From Fodinicola acaciae (GTDB lineage: Bacteria; Actinomycetota; Actinomycetes; Mycobacteriales; HKI-0501): DNA of 64,000 nucleotides. Made by a program: the position numbers and the translations under genes. The notes under the pieces are model-generated. The model did no database searches, was not told the origin of the DNA, and saw only the letters and a list, made by a program, of their open reading frames with translations. Positions 53,094 through 63,058 of the stretch are shown piece by piece. Positions within the stretch are counted from its first letter, which is position 1. The number at the start of each line of letters is the position of its first letter. Where the stretch lies: positions 2,855,235 through 2,919,234 of the forward strand of contig NZ_WOTN01000001.1 in NCBI RefSeq assembly GCF_010993745.1. Direction: 5' to 3'.

Positions 53094-54374
53094 TCACTCT
53101 TCGTAGAAGGCAGCCAAAACCGAAGCCAACTGATGCGGATCGTCGGCGCCGCAGAGTTCCCGGGCCGAGTGCATCGACAGCGCGGGAATCCCGATATCGA
53201 CGGTACGAATTCCGGTCACGCTGGCGGTGAGCGGTCCGATCGTGCTGCCGCAGGGTTGACGGTTGTTGGACACGAAAACCTGCCATGGTACGCCGGCTTT
53301 TTCACACAGTGATATGAAAAGGGCACGACCCGAAGCGTCGGTGGTGTAGCGCTGGTTGGCGTTGACCTTCAGGATCGGTCCACCGTTGGGCAGGGGATGG
53401 TGGTCGGGGTCGTGTTTCTCGGCATAGTTGGGATGTACGGCGTGGCCCATGTCGACGGACAGGCATTGCGACGCGGCAAGGGCGCGGGCGGCGTCGTCGT
53501 ACGATCCGCCGCGGCTGTGGATCACGCGGCGCAGGACGGTGAGCAGCAGGGGTCCGTCGGCGCCGGTGTCGGACTGGCTGCCGATTTCCTCGTGGTCGTT
53601 GGCGACCAGCACCGGTACGAAGTCGGTGGCCGAGCCGGCGACGGCGGCGAGGGCGGCGGCGCTGGCGTGTACGGAGACGAGGTTGTCCATCCGCCCGGCG
53701 GCCAGCAGCTCGCCGTCGCGGCCGAGCAGGGCCGGCGGTTGTACGTCGTGGGTCATCAGGTCCCAGCCGAGCACCTCGTCGGCCGCCACCCCGGCGTGCT
53801 TGGCGACGTATCCGATCAGCTCACCGTCGGTCGGCGTGCCGAGCCCCCACACCGGTGACAGGTGCGTCTGCGGGTCCAACGTCAGACCCTCGTTGGTGGA
53901 CCGGTTGAGGTGGATGGCCAGCTGCGGGATGCGCAGGAACGGCTGGTCGATGTGCACCAGCCGGTGCGAGCCGTCGGCGAGCGCGAGGCGGCCGGACAGG
54001 CCGAGGTCGCGATCGAGCCAGGAGTTCCACAGCGGTCCGCCGTAGACCTCGACGGCGACCTGCCGCCAGCCGACCCGACCGGTGTCCGGCCGCGGCTTGA
54101 CCCTCAGGTTGGGCGAGTCGGTGTGCGAGCCGATGATCCGGAACGGCGCGTACGGCGGCGCGCCGTCGGGCAGCCACCAGGCGATCAGCGTGCCGCCGCG
54201 GAACAGATAGCGACCGCCCGGCTCGGTGGGAAACGTGTCGGTCTCGACAACCGGCCGGAAACCGGCCGCCTCCAGCATGGCCGCCGCGGCGGCGACCGCG
54301 TGGTACGGCGAGGGGCTGGCCGTCAGGAAACGCATCAGGTCAGCGGTGTGCGCGCGGTCAAATCTCGGACCCAT
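53094..54374 (-). CDS. M18-family aminopeptidase (DAP-like)
   Basis: 426 residues. Two-zinc aminopeptidase with GSHTDSPN, WLDRDLGLSGR, NDHEEIGSQS, MGHAVHPNY and the late SMHSARE, all M18 landmarks in order. Releases N-terminal amino acids, mostly acidic or neutral, inside the cell as a large tetrahedral complex in known members. It starts with ATG at 54374 and reads towards the repeat region. Confidence 0.93.
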   Translation of the reverse strand: MGPRFDRAHTADLMRFLTASPSPYHAVAAAAAMLEAAGFRPVVETDTFPTEPGGRYLFRGGTLIAWWLPDGAPPYAPFRIIGSHTDSPNLRVKPRPDTGRVGWRQVAVEVYGGPLWNSWLDRDLGLSGRLALADGSHRLVHIDQPFLRIPQLAIHLNRSTNEGLTLDPQTHLSPVWGLGTPTDGELIGYVAKHAGVAADEVLGWDLMTHDVQPPALLGRDGELLAAGRMDNLVSVHASAAALAAVAGSATDFVPVLVANDHEEIGSQSDTGADGPLLLTVLRRVIHSRGGSYDDAARALAASQCLSVDMGHAVHPNYAEKHDPDHHPLPNGGPILKVNANQRYTTDASGRALFISLCEKAGVPWQVFVSNNRQPCGSTIGPLTASVTGIRTVDIGIPALSMHSARELCGADDPHQLASVLAAFYEE

Positions 54375-54457
54375 GCGCCGATCCTAGGCGAGCCCCGGCT
54401 GCTCACTGGCCCTCATCTGGCAGGCTTTAGCGCAACATCACTTCACGGGAGGCAACG

Positions 54458-55474
54458 ATGCCAAATATCAGCCGTCGTGCCGCGCTGCGGCTCGGCACCG
54501 CCGGTGCGGTCGGGACCGTGCTCGCGACCGGTGGCACCGCGTACGGTGTCACCGCCGCCGGACGCGACCCGAAGACCGTCGCCGCGATGGTCAAGGCCTC
54601 CTACGACGGCGCTGTCGCTGCCTGTGGCGGCAGCTGGCACAGCTACATCTCGGTCGCCAACACCGACGGCACGCTGGAGAAGGCGATCGACGCCGACTCG
54701 GCGACCGTGGTCGAGGCCTACAGCGTGAACAAGCTCGCGGTCGCCACCGCGGTGCTGGACAAGGTGGACAAAGGCAACCTCACGCTGGACACCAAGGTCG
54801 ACGTGACCGCCGACATCGTGATCGCCGACGGCGACGGCATCTTCCGGCTCGACGGCGCCTATCCGAGCAACATCACCGTCGGCCACGCGCTCGCCGCTCT
54901 GCTCACCATCTCCGACGACACCGCCGTCCGGCTGTGTGGCCTGGTGTGTACGTCCGCCGAGATCAACGACACGATGGTCGCCAAGGGCTTCCCGCACACC
55001 CAGGTCGTGCCGGTGTCCAACCCGCACCGGTTCTATCTCGGCAAGACCACGCCGAAGGAGATGCACGACCTGCTGCAGGCGCTGGTCACCGGCAAGCTGC
55101 TGTCGGAGAAGTCGACGGCCTACCTGCTCAACATCATCCGCTCGCCGATCGCCTTCACCGACGGCATCCGGCTCAACATGTCGACCGACGAGCGGCTCAA
55201 CATCGCGACCAAGGCCGGCTGGCTGGACAACGGCCGCAACGAGGCCGGCATCATCTTCAACGCCAGCGGCCAGGCGGCGATCACGTACTCGCTGTTCGCC
55301 ACCAAGGACGGCGACGACACCAACTTCGGCCCCACGCATCCGCTCATTCACGCGCGTACGGTGATGGGCCGGCAGTTCTACGACGCGTTGTACGGCTCGG
55401 ACGCCGGCACCAACGCGATGCCGCGGCTCAAGCGCCACCCGGCCTTCCGCTACCGGCCGTCCAACGGCGGCTGA
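54458..55474 (+). CDS. Exported serine beta-lactamase-like hydrolase (class A fold)
   Basis: 338 residues. Twin-arginine signal (ISRRAALRLGTAG). Class A-like motifs: SxxK as SVNK in EAYSVNKLAV, SDN replaced by SDD (TISDDTAVR), and KTG replaced by KAG (TKAGWLDN). Deviations at the last two motifs make a true beta-lactamase uncertain; a peptidoglycan or other D-Ala-type hydrolase is possible. Convergent with tetR, overlapping by 25 bp. Confidence 0.8.
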   Translation: MPNISRRAALRLGTAGAVGTVLATGGTAYGVTAAGRDPKTVAAMVKASYDGAVAACGGSWHSYISVANTDGTLEKAIDADSATVVEAYSVNKLAVATAVLDKVDKGNLTLDTKVDVTADIVIADGDGIFRLDGAYPSNITVGHALAALLTISDDTAVRLCGLVCTSAEINDTMVAKGFPHTQVVPVSNPHRFYLGKTTPKEMHDLLQALVTGKLLSEKSTAYLLNIIRSPIAFTDGIRLNMSTDERLNIATKAGWLDNGRNEAGIIFNASGQAAITYSLFATKDGDDTNFGPTHPLIHARTVMGRQFYDALYGSDAGTNAMPRLKRHPAFRYRPSNGG

Positions 55475-56082
55475 TCGATCGCGGTCTGGCCGGCCACCAG
55501 CGCCGGCCAGATCGCGGCGACCAACCGGTCCGCGGTCGCCGGGCTCACCGCGCCTTCGCGCAGGTACGCGACGAGTACGGCGCCATAGAGCATCGTCACC
55601 AGGCTGTCCAGGTCGAGGTTCGCGGCGACCACACCTTCCCGCTGTGCGCGCGCGACCGCCGCGACCAGTTGCTGGTGCCCCGGCTCGATGATGTGCTCAC
55701 GCAGCTGGTCCATCAGGCCAGGCGTGTAGCGGTCCTCCAGCAGCACGCTCGCGAACAGGCCGATGCCTTCCGGCCGTGCCACCACGTCGGCGAAGATCCG
55801 CAGCATGGCGCGGATCGCCTCGACCGGCGGCAGCTCGGCGACCTGCCGCTGCGCCGCCTCCTCGGTCGCTCGCGAATAGCGCAGCGCGGCGCTGACCAGC
55901 TCGGCCTTCGTCGGCCACCGCTTGTAGACGGTCGGCCGGCTCACGCCGGCGTCGGTCGCCACCTCGGCGATCGTCATCCGCGCGTAACCGCTGATGGCGA
56001 GCCGCGTACGTGCCGCCTCCAGGATGCGGCGCTCCAGATCGGGATCGGTCGGCCGGCCTGGCCCCCGTCGCTCGGCGTTCAT
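55450..56082 (-). CDS. TetR-family regulator of the VOC-carboxylesterase operon
   Basis: 210 residues. HTH: RLAISGYARMTIAEVATDAGVSRPTVYKRWPTKAELVSAAL; C-terminal TetR_C-like domain. Divergent from the VOC gene across a 76-bp gap holding a 21-bp palindrome, the usual arrangement for a local repressor. Confidence 0.9.
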   Translation of the reverse strand: MNAERRGPGRPTDPDLERRILEAARTRLAISGYARMTIAEVATDAGVSRPTVYKRWPTKAELVSAALRYSRATEEAAQRQVAELPPVEAIRAMLRIFADVVARPEGIGLFASVLLEDRYTPGLMDQLREHIIEPGHQQLVAAVARAQREGVVAANLDLDSLVTMLYGAVLVAYLREGAVSPATADRLVAAIWPALVAGQTAIDQPPLDGR

Positions 56083-56127
56083 CCATCCCTCCCCGGACTC
56101 CGGACGCTACCAAACCGGCGGTTGTCA

Positions 56128-56148
56128 TTTACTTAACAGTAATGTAAA
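56128..56148. promoter_or_regulatory. TetR operator between tetR and VOC
   Basis: TTTACTTAAC-A-GTAATGTAAA, 8 of 10 arm positions paired, centred 21 bp before the VOC ATG. The local AT-rich base composition stands out from the surroundings. Confidence 0.6.
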
Positions 56149-56158
56149 GATATAGCAC

Positions 56159-57019
56159 ATGACAGATATCGATCGCGTCGATCACACGGTCGTCGTCACG
56201 ATCACCGACCTTGACGGCCTGGCGCGGACGTACGAGCGGCTCGGCTTCACCGTCTCGCCGGAGTCGCGGCACCTGGCCAACGCACGGCCGGGCGAGCCGA
56301 AGACTCCACTCGGCACGGCCAACAGATGCGTGGTCTTCGCCGACAACTACGTCGAGCTGCTCGGCCTCGTCGAGCCGGACGGCGGCGACCAGTGGGGCGT
56401 ACGGCGGCTGGCGGCCGCGCACGAAGGCCTGCGCGGACAGATTTTTGGTTGCCTGGACGCGGATGCGGTCGACCGCCGGCTCACCGAGGCCGGCATGGAG
56501 ACCAGCGGCGTCCTTGCCATGGAGCGCGACGTCCAGACGCCGCAAGGAATCGCGAAGGTGCGCGCCCGAGCCGTACGGATGGACCTGAACGGCGCGCCGG
56601 AGGGAGCGCTCGGCTTCGGCGAGATCGGCGATCGGTCGATGATTTTCCAGCCACCGTTCATGAAACACGAGAACGGCGCCGTCGAGCTGTCCGGAGTCCT
56701 GCTCGTCGTGGCCGACGTCGAGCTGGACCACTACCTGGACCGCTATCGCACCTTGCTCGACGTGCAAGAAGACGAGCGGCGAGTTTTCCAGCTGCGGCTC
56801 GGCCAGCTGCGGATCGCCCCGGTGTCCACTTTGGACGATCTGCTGCCCGGCCAGACCGCGCCGGTGCTGCCGTACGTGGCGGCACAGACCGTCACCGTCA
56901 CCGACCTCAGCCCGGCTCGCGCGCTCATCGAAGGAAACGGCTTCGACGTACGTCCGCTGGACAATGGATTCTTCGTCCACGCATTCGGCGCCAACATCGT
57001 CTTCCAGGAGCGACCGTGA
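56159..57019 (+). CDS. VOC-superfamily (glyoxalase-like) protein
   Basis: 286 residues: two VOC-like halves, the first opening with [27 protein letters not shown] (Glyoxalase_3-like family) and the second with [20 protein letters not shown] near the C-terminus. Likely a metal-dependent isomerase/dioxygenase-type or binding protein. Overlaps the carboxylesterase start by 4 nt, so both act on the same compound, unknown here. Confidence 0.75.
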   Translation: MTDIDRVDHTVVVTITDLDGLARTYERLGFTVSPESRHLANARPGEPKTPLGTANRCVVFADNYVELLGLVEPDGGDQWGVRRLAAAHEGLRGQIFGCLDADAVDRRLTEAGMETSGVLAMERDVQTPQGIAKVRARAVRMDLNGAPEGALGFGEIGDRSMIFQPPFMKHENGAVELSGVLLVVADVELDHYLDRYRTLLDVQEDERRVFQLRLGQLRIAPVSTLDDLLPGQTAPVLPYVAAQTVTVTDLSPARALIEGNGFDVRPLDNGFFVHAFGANIVFQERP

Positions 57020-58212
57020 TCGTCGAGACGACCTCAGGAAAAGTACGCGGCCACAACGGGAAATTCCTCGGCATCCCGTACGCTACCGCGCAACGGTTCC
57101 AACGACCGCAGCCGGTGACGCCATGGACCGGTGTACGCGACGCCGCCGAGCCAGGCCCGATCGCGCCGCAAGGACCGTCGCGGCTGGAAAGCGTCATGGG
57201 ACCGCTGCGAACCGGCGCCGGCCAGAGCGAGGACTGCCTGTCGGTCAACGTCTGGACGCCAGGCGGCTCGCACAAGCCGGTGCTGGTGTGGATCCACGGC
57301 GGCGGCTTCTCCAGCGGCGCCGGCAGCGCGCCATGGTACGACGGCACCGCCCTCGCCACCAACGGCGACATCCTCGTGGTGACCCTGAACTACCGGCTGT
57401 CGGCCCTCGGTTTCCTTTATCCAGAAGGCAATCTGGGTTTACGCGACATGGTGGCCGCGCTGCGGTGGGTACGCGACAACATCGCGGCCTTCGGCGGCGA
57501 TCCGGCGGCGGTCACGGTTGCCGGCCAGTCGGCTGGCGCGCTGAGCACGCTCGCGATCATGGCCGGACCGGAGTTCGACGGCCTTTTCCACCGAGCGATC
57601 CTGCAGAGCGGTCCGTTCGGCCTGCCGCCGGCGCCGATCGACAAAGCGGAGAACATCGGTCGACTGCTGCGCCGCGAGGTGCCCGACCTTGAGCACGCGT
57701 CACCGGAGCGCATCCTGGCCGCCCAACGTACGCTGGCCAAACCAGGCGAGGTCGAGCCGCCGTTTCACCTGGTCGCCGACGGTGCGTTCGTACCGGCCGA
57801 CCTGATCGCCGGCGCGGCGGCCGGCGTGGAGCTCCTCATCGGCGCGACCCGCGACGAGGGTCGCGCGTTCTCGCCAGCCGTCGGCAACACGGTCTTCGAG
57901 GCATACAAGGCGCTCGCCGCGTCGCGAAGCGCACCCGTTTACGCGTACGAGTTCGACTGGTGTCCGCCGGCCAGTCCGTACGGCGCCTGCCACTGCCTCG
58001 AGCTGCCGTTCGTCTTCGGCAACCCGGAGGCCTGGCGCGAGGCGCCGATGCTCGCCGGCGAATATCCGGCCGAGCTCGCGGCGATGATCCAGCTGGCGTG
58101 GACCTCGTTCGTACGCTCCGGCGTGCCGCGCGCCGACGGCCTGCCGGAATGGCCAGCGTACGACGGCGGCATCATGCATCTCGATCTTGAGCCGCACGTC
58201 AGCGACGTGTGA
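57016..58212 (+). CDS. Type B carboxylesterase
   Basis: 398 residues from a GTG overlapping the VOC stop. Oxyanion loop [24 protein letters not shown], nucleophile GQSAGALS and a catalytic His in [13 protein letters not shown]; the acid is probably Glu in TRDEGRAF. Cytoplasmic (no signal), shorter than the usual 500 residues. Under the same TetR control as VOC. Confidence 0.88.
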   Translation: MIVETTSGKVRGHNGKFLGIPYATAQRFQRPQPVTPWTGVRDAAEPGPIAPQGPSRLESVMGPLRTGAGQSEDCLSVNVWTPGGSHKPVLVWIHGGGFSSGAGSAPWYDGTALATNGDILVVTLNYRLSALGFLYPEGNLGLRDMVAALRWVRDNIAAFGGDPAAVTVAGQSAGALSTLAIMAGPEFDGLFHRAILQSGPFGLPPAPIDKAENIGRLLRREVPDLEHASPERILAAQRTLAKPGEVEPPFHLVADGAFVPADLIAGAAAGVELLIGATRDEGRAFSPAVGNTVFEAYKALAASRSAPVYAYEFDWCPPASPYGACHCLELPFVFGNPEAWREAPMLAGEYPAELAAMIQLAWTSFVRSGVPRADGLPEWPAYDGGIMHLDLEPHVSDV

Positions 58213-58276
58213 TCCGTCACCAACTTGTCAGATTTCGAGCAAGCAACTGTCGTACCCGTGTGCTTGGGTGGACGGC

Positions 58277-59542
58277 ATGACTGACCTCATCCATCCGGAT
58301 GCGGCGACCCCGACGTTGCGAAACCGTACGGTTTCTCGCATCACCGACGCCGAGGTCTACGTCGCCTCCACCTGTTTCAAGACCGGACCACCGGCGTTGT
58401 TGGGCATCGAGCTGGAGTGGATCCTGCACCACAGCCGATGTCCGAGCGCGGCGATCGAGCCGGCGGACCTCGTCGCCGCACTGGGGCCTCACACCCCGAC
58501 CTCGCTCTCTCCCGACAGTCCCCACCGACCCCTCCCCCGCGGTTCGACCGTCACGGTCGAGCCAGGCGGCCAGATCGAGCTCAGCACGCAGCCGCATCCC
58601 GGGCTCGCCGAGTGCATGGCCGCCACCACCGCCGACGCCGACCACCTGCTCGGCCTGCTCCGCGACGCGGGCCTGGAGCCTTCCCCCTCGGCCACCGACC
58701 GGCACCGATCACCGCGCCGCATCCTGCGGCAGCCGCGCTATGCCGCGATGAACAAACACTTCGACACCTTCGGCGACGACGGTGTCGGTGGCATGTGCGC
58801 GACGGCTGCCGTACAGATCTGCGTCGACACCGGTCTCAACGCACGCGAGCGCTGGTGGCTGCTCCACCTCATCGGACCGCCGCTGATCGCCGCCTTCGCC
58901 AACTCACCGCGGCTGGCCGGCGCCGACACCGGCTGGAAGTCGACCCGCCGCAAGCTGTGGACCGGCGCCGACCCGGGCCGTACCGGATTGCCTGACTTTG
59001 ACCTCGATCCGGCGCGCGGATACGCGCACTACGCACTCGACGCGCAGGTGTTGTGCATCCGCCGGGACGGCCCCGACTGGACTCCGCCGAGCGACCTCAC
59101 CTTCGCCGAGTGGATCGCCGGCAAGCACTCGCCAGCGCCGACGTACGACGACCTCGACTATCACCTGAGCACGCTGTTTCCACCGGTACGGCCGCGCGGC
59201 AGGCACCTTGAGGTGCGCTATCTGGACGCGCAGCCAGGCGACGGCTGGATCGTCCCGCTCGCCGTCCTGTCCGCGCTGCTCGACGACCCGATCGCGGCCG
59301 ACATCGCGGCCGGCGCCGCCGAGTCGGTGGCCGGCCTGTGGTCGGACGCGGCGCGACACGGGCTGTCCGACCCGGCCATGCGTACGGCCGCGGTCGCCAT
59401 CCTCGACGCCGCCATCGGCGCGCTTCGCCGGACGACCTCCGAGCCGAGCGTGATCGCCCGCGTCGAGGACTTCTTCCAGACCTACACCGTCCGGGGCCGA
59501 TCCCCCGCCGACGATGTTCACATGTTGGAGGCCTCGCAGTGA
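58277..59542 (+). CDS. egtA: Ergothioneine biosynthesis glutamate-cysteine ligase
   Basis: 421 residues. Makes gamma-glutamylcysteine for ergothioneine. GIELEWILHH, TVEPGGQIELSTQPHPGLAECM, MNKHFDTFG and GWKSTRRKLWTGADP are characteristic of EgtA/GCS2-type ligases. Start ATG at 58277; the 30 codons before it belong to the end of the esterase. First of four coupled genes; overlaps egtB by 4 nt. Confidence 0.93.
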   Translation: MTDLIHPDAATPTLRNRTVSRITDAEVYVASTCFKTGPPALLGIELEWILHHSRCPSAAIEPADLVAALGPHTPTSLSPDSPHRPLPRGSTVTVEPGGQIELSTQPHPGLAECMAATTADADHLLGLLRDAGLEPSPSATDRHRSPRRILRQPRYAAMNKHFDTFGDDGVGGMCATAAVQICVDTGLNARERWWLLHLIGPPLIAAFANSPRLAGADTGWKSTRRKLWTGADPGRTGLPDFDLDPARGYAHYALDAQVLCIRRDGPDWTPPSDLTFAEWIAGKHSPAPTYDDLDYHLSTLFPPVRPRGRHLEVRYLDAQPGDGWIVPLAVLSALLDDPIAADIAAGAAESVAGLWSDAARHGLSDPAMRTAAVAILDAAIGALRRTTSEPSVIARVEDFFQTYTVRGRSPADDVHMLEASQ

Positions 59543-60867
59543 CGCACGACCTCAAGCAACAGATCGCCGACCAGCTCGACCGCAGCCGCGCGCGTACGCG
59601 ACTGCTCACCGACGCCGTCGACGAGAACGACCTGACCGCGCAGCACTCGCCGCTGATGTCGCCGCTGGTCTGGGACCTCGCGCACGTTGGCAACCAGGAG
59701 GAGCTCTGGCTGGTCCGCGACGTCGGCGGCCGCGAGCCGGTGCGCGAGGACGTCGACCACCTCTACGACGCGTTCCAGAACGCGCGCGCCGACCGTCCCG
59801 CGCTGCCGCTGCTCGGTCCGTCCGAGGCGCGCGGCTATCTCGGTGACGTACGCACCAAGGTGCTGGACGTGTTGGACCGTACGGATGTCGGCGAGGAGAG
59901 CGAGCGGCGGCTGGTGCGCTCCGGCTTCGCGTTCGGCATGATCGTGCAGCACGAACAGCAGCACGACGAGACGATGCTGGCCACGCACCAGCTCCGCGCC
60001 GGCGAGCCGGTGCTGGCCGCGCCGGCGCCGCCGCAGCCGACCGGCGGTGGCGCGCACTCGTATCCGGCCGAGGTGCTGATCCCCGGCGGTCCGTTCACGA
60101 TGGGCACCAGCGTCGAGCCGTGGGCCCTGGACAACGAACGGCCGGCGCACCAGGTCGACGTGCCGGACTTCTGGATCGACACTTTCCCAGTCACCAACGG
60201 CGAATACATGACCTTCATCGCCGCCGGCGGCTACGACGACCCGCGCTGGTGGTCGGCCGAAGGCTGGAAACACCGTCAGGAGGCCGCGCTTTTCGCGCCG
60301 CTGTTCTGGAAACGCGACGGCGAGCGGTGGCTGCGCCGCCGGTTCGGACACGTCGAGCCGGTGCCGGCCGACGAGCCGGTGCTGCACGTCTGCTTCTACG
60401 AGGCCGAAGCGTACGCGGCGTGGGCCGGCAAGCGATTGCCGACCGAAGCGGAGTGGGAGAAAGCCGCGCGGCACGACCCGGTCGAGGACCGGTCGCGGCG
60501 TTTTCCGTGGGGTGACGACGATCCGACCGCCGCGCACGCCAACCTCGGCCAGACGCATCTGCGGCCGGCGCCGGTCGGCGCGTATCCGCTCGGCGCGTCC
60601 GCCTTTGGCGTGCAGCAGCTGATCGGCGACGTGTGGGAATGGACCTCGACGACGTTCCATGGATATCCCGGATTCTCGGTGTTTCCGTATCCGGAGTATT
60701 CGCAGGTGTTCTTCGGCGACGACTACCGCGTGCTGCGCGGCGGATCGTTCGGCACCGACGTCTCGGCCTGCCGGTCGACGTTCCGCAACTGGGATTTCCC
60801 GATCCGGCGGCAGATCTTCACCGGCATCCGGTGTGCGCGTACGGCCACGATCGACGAGGTGCGTTGA
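59539..60867 (+). CDS. egtB: Ergothioneine synthase EgtB (sulfoxide synthase)
   Basis: 442 residues, GTG start. Non-haem iron enzyme that joins gamma-glutamylcysteine to hercynine. N-terminal DinB-like domain provides the three-His iron site H49 (DLAHVGN), H138 and H142 (HEQQHDE); the FGE-sulfatase domain begins at about residue 180 (VLIPGGPFTMGT) and ends RQIFTGIRCAR. It follows egtA by overlap and precedes egtC. Confidence 0.95.
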   Translation: MTHDLKQQIADQLDRSRARTRLLTDAVDENDLTAQHSPLMSPLVWDLAHVGNQEELWLVRDVGGREPVREDVDHLYDAFQNARADRPALPLLGPSEARGYLGDVRTKVLDVLDRTDVGEESERRLVRSGFAFGMIVQHEQQHDETMLATHQLRAGEPVLAAPAPPQPTGGGAHSYPAEVLIPGGPFTMGTSVEPWALDNERPAHQVDVPDFWIDTFPVTNGEYMTFIAAGGYDDPRWWSAEGWKHRQEAALFAPLFWKRDGERWLRRRFGHVEPVPADEPVLHVCFYEAEAYAAWAGKRLPTEAEWEKAARHDPVEDRSRRFPWGDDDPTAAHANLGQTHLRPAPVGAYPLGASAFGVQQLIGDVWEWTSTTFHGYPGFSVFPYPEYSQVFFGDDYRVLRGGSFGTDVSACRSTFRNWDFPIRRQIFTGIRCARTATIDEVR

Positions 60868-60870
60868 CCG

Positions 60871-61605
60871 GTGTGCCGCCATCTGGCATACGTCGGACCG
60901 CCGGTCACCGTCTCGTCCTTGCTGCTGGAGCCGGCTTTCGGGCTGCACCGGCAAGCGTGGGCGCCACGGCGCGTACTCGGCACCGCGACCGTCAACGCCG
61001 ACGGTTTCGGTGTCGGTTGGTACGCCGCTGACACCGTCGGCCGCTATCGGCGCTCCGTTCCACTGTGGACGGACACCTCGTTTCCGGCTTTGGCCCTGTC
61101 GCTGCGGTCCAGCGCGGTGCTCGCGGCCGTACGGTCGGCGTCGGAAGGCATGCCGGTGTCCGACGGCGCCTGCGCGCCGTTCGCTTTCGGCTCGTGGTTG
61201 TTCAGCCACAACGGGATCGTGCACGGATGGCCGGCTTCGCTGGAAAAGCCGGCGTCGACGCTGCCGGTGGCCGAGCTGCTGACCCTGGACGCACCCATCG
61301 ACTCGGCGGTTTTGTGGGCGCTCGTGCGGCAACACCTGCGTGCCGGCGCGGATCTCGGCGATGCGTTGGCGGCGGTCGTCAACGACGTACGCGCCACGAC
61401 CACCGGTCGTCTCAACCTGCTGCTCACCGACGGTCAGCGGATCGCCGCGACCCGCTGGGGTGAGTCGCTCTACTACCTCAAAGGCGAGGATTTCGTCGTC
61501 GTGGCCTCCGAGCCGTACGACGACACTCCACAGTGGACAGAAGTGCCGGACGCGACCGTACTCACCGCGTCACCGGCCGGCGTCACGCTGTCGGCTCTCT
61601 CTTAA
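60871..61605 (+). CDS. egtC: EgtC glutaminase-type amidohydrolase
   Basis: 244 residues, GTG start. Class II glutamine amidotransferase fold with the N-terminal nucleophile Cys2 (MCRHLAYVG) and SHNGIVHGW. Removes the glutamyl group from the EgtB product. Three bases after the egtB stop. Confidence 0.94.
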   Translation: MCRHLAYVGPPVTVSSLLLEPAFGLHRQAWAPRRVLGTATVNADGFGVGWYAADTVGRYRRSVPLWTDTSFPALALSLRSSAVLAAVRSASEGMPVSDGACAPFAFGSWLFSHNGIVHGWPASLEKPASTLPVAELLTLDAPIDSAVLWALVRQHLRAGADLGDALAAVVNDVRATTTGRLNLLLTDGQRIAATRWGESLYYLKGEDFVVVASEPYDDTPQWTEVPDATVLTASPAGVTLSALS

Positions 61606-61618
61606 AGGGGAAACTTCC

Positions 61619-62590
61619 TTGACACGTTTTGTATTGGACAGCCACCTGCCGGACGACCACCTCGCGAAGGCGCTGGCCGCGGACGTACGCGCCGGCCTCG
61701 GTGGCACGCCGAAAACACTGCCGCCGAAGTGGTTCTACGACGAGCGCGGCAGCAAGCTTTTCGACCAGATCACCGAGCTGGCCGAGTATTACCCGACGCG
61801 AACAGAACGCGAGTTGCTGCGTACGCACTCCGGCGATGTGGCCGCGGCGTGCCCGGCCGACACGCTCGTCGAGCTGGGCTCGGGTTCGTCGGAGAAGACC
61901 CGGCTTTTGCTTGACGCGCTGGACAAAGCCGGCACGCTGCGGCGATATGTGCCGGTCGATGTCAGCCCTGGCGCGCTCATCCCGGCCAGCGAGGCGCTGC
62001 TGACGACGTATCCGCGGCTGGAGATCCACGGCCTGATCGCCGACTTCGAGAAACATCTGGATCACCTGCCCGACGCCGAGCGGCGGATCGTCGCGTTCCT
62101 CGGCGGCACCATCGGCAACCTGACGCCGGCTCAGCGGGCCGAGTTCCTGGCCGGCATTCGCGGCGGCATGGGGCCAAACGACATGTTCCTGCTCGGCACC
62201 GGCCTGGTCATCGATCCGGCGGTGCTGGTGCCGGCGTACGACGACGCGGCCGGCGTGACCGCGGAGTTCAACAAGAACGTGCTGCGGGTGATCAACCGCG
62301 ACCTCGACGCCGACTTCGATCTCGACGCGTATGAGCACGTGGCGGTCTGGGACGCCGGCCCGGAGTGGATCGAGATGCGCCTGCGGTCGCAGCGCGACCA
62401 GCGCGTACGCATCGGCGGCCTGGATCTCGACATCTCGGTCGCCGCCGGCGAACAGATCCGTACCGAGATCTCCGCGAAGTTCCGGAAAGCCGGCATCACC
62501 GCCGAGCTCGCCGCTGCCGGCTTCGAGCTGGTCGCATGGTGGCAGGACCCGGACGCGCGTTTCGCCTTGTCATTGTCCCGTCCGGCCTGA
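61619..62590 (+). CDS. egtD: Histidine N-alpha-methyltransferase
   Basis: 323 residues from a TTG at 61619 behind AAAGGGGA. Trimethylates histidine to hercynine with SAM. LPPKWFYDERGSKLFDQITELAEYYPTRTE, LVELGSGSSEKTRLLLDAL and FLGGTIGNLTPAQR are canonical EgtD blocks. Last gene of the operon; no egtE lyase follows. Confidence 0.95.
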   Translation: MTRFVLDSHLPDDHLAKALAADVRAGLGGTPKTLPPKWFYDERGSKLFDQITELAEYYPTRTERELLRTHSGDVAAACPADTLVELGSGSSEKTRLLLDALDKAGTLRRYVPVDVSPGALIPASEALLTTYPRLEIHGLIADFEKHLDHLPDAERRIVAFLGGTIGNLTPAQRAEFLAGIRGGMGPNDMFLLGTGLVIDPAVLVPAYDDAAGVTAEFNKNVLRVINRDLDADFDLDAYEHVAVWDAGPEWIEMRLRSQRDQRVRIGGLDLDISVAAGEQIRTEISAKFRKAGITAELAAAGFELVAWWQDPDARFALSLSRPA

Positions 62591-62600
62591 GCCTTGCCTT

Positions 62601-62635
62601 GTTGTCGCGACAACTGTTAATGTTGTCGCGACAAC
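62601..62635. promoter_or_regulatory. Two perfect MarR-type palindromes
   Basis: GTTGTCGCGACAAC occurs twice without change, at 62601-62614 and 62622-62635, centres 21 bp apart (two helical turns). They fill the 57-bp gap before the SRPBCC gene. The MarR protein encoded downstream is the likely ligand. Confidence 0.75.
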
Positions 62636-62647
62636 AAGGAGGACGCG

Positions 62648-63058
62648 ATGTACACGATCAGCGCCGAGGCGGCCATTGACGGCGACCTCACCACGATCTG
62701 GCGCGTGGTGACCGATGTCGCCAACTGGCCGGCCTGGGATCCGCACGAGGAGGCCGCACGCCTGGACGGACCGTTCGCCGCTGGCACGACCGGATGGTCC
62801 AAGCCGCGCGGCGGTCCGGCCACCGACTGGACCATCACCGAGGTCGTCGAACGGCGGAAATGGTCGTCGGAATGTCCGCTGCCAGGCGGAAAACTCTCCG
62901 GCGACAACACCTTCGAGCAGGTCGGCGACAAAGTGCTGTGCCGCAAGACGGTGCACGTACGCGGACCACTCACACCGCTGTTTCGCTTTTACTTCGGCCG
63001 TAAGATCCGCGCCGACATGCTGAAGACCTTTGCCGCACTGGAAAAGGCCGCGGCATGA
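62648..63058 (+). CDS. SRPBCC (START/Bet v 1-like) family protein
   Basis: 136 residues behind AAGGAGG. Polyketide-cyclase/dehydrase-type lipid-binding fold: IWRVVTDVANWPAWDPHEEAARL at the start and FYFGRKIRADMLKTFAALEKAA at the end. Binds or modifies a hydrophobic ligand. Overlaps marR by 4 nt, so the regulator may respond to its ligand. Confidence 0.85.
   Translation: MYTISAEAAIDGDLTTIWRVVTDVANWPAWDPHEEAARLDGPFAAGTTGWSKPRGGPATDWTITEVVERRKWSSECPLPGGKLSGDNTFEQVGDKVLCRKTVHVRGPLTPLFRFYFGRKIRADMLKTFAALEKAAA

Noticed and set aside
52292-53230. 312-codon plus-strand frame after gadB
   Set aside because: Runs through repeat blocks and C/A-rich sequence; composition is driven by strand bias.
56326-57015. 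N-terminal extension of the carboxylesterase frame
   Set aside because: It is an off-frame reading of the VOC gene; the GTG at 57016 overlaps the VOC stop as in other coupled pairs here.
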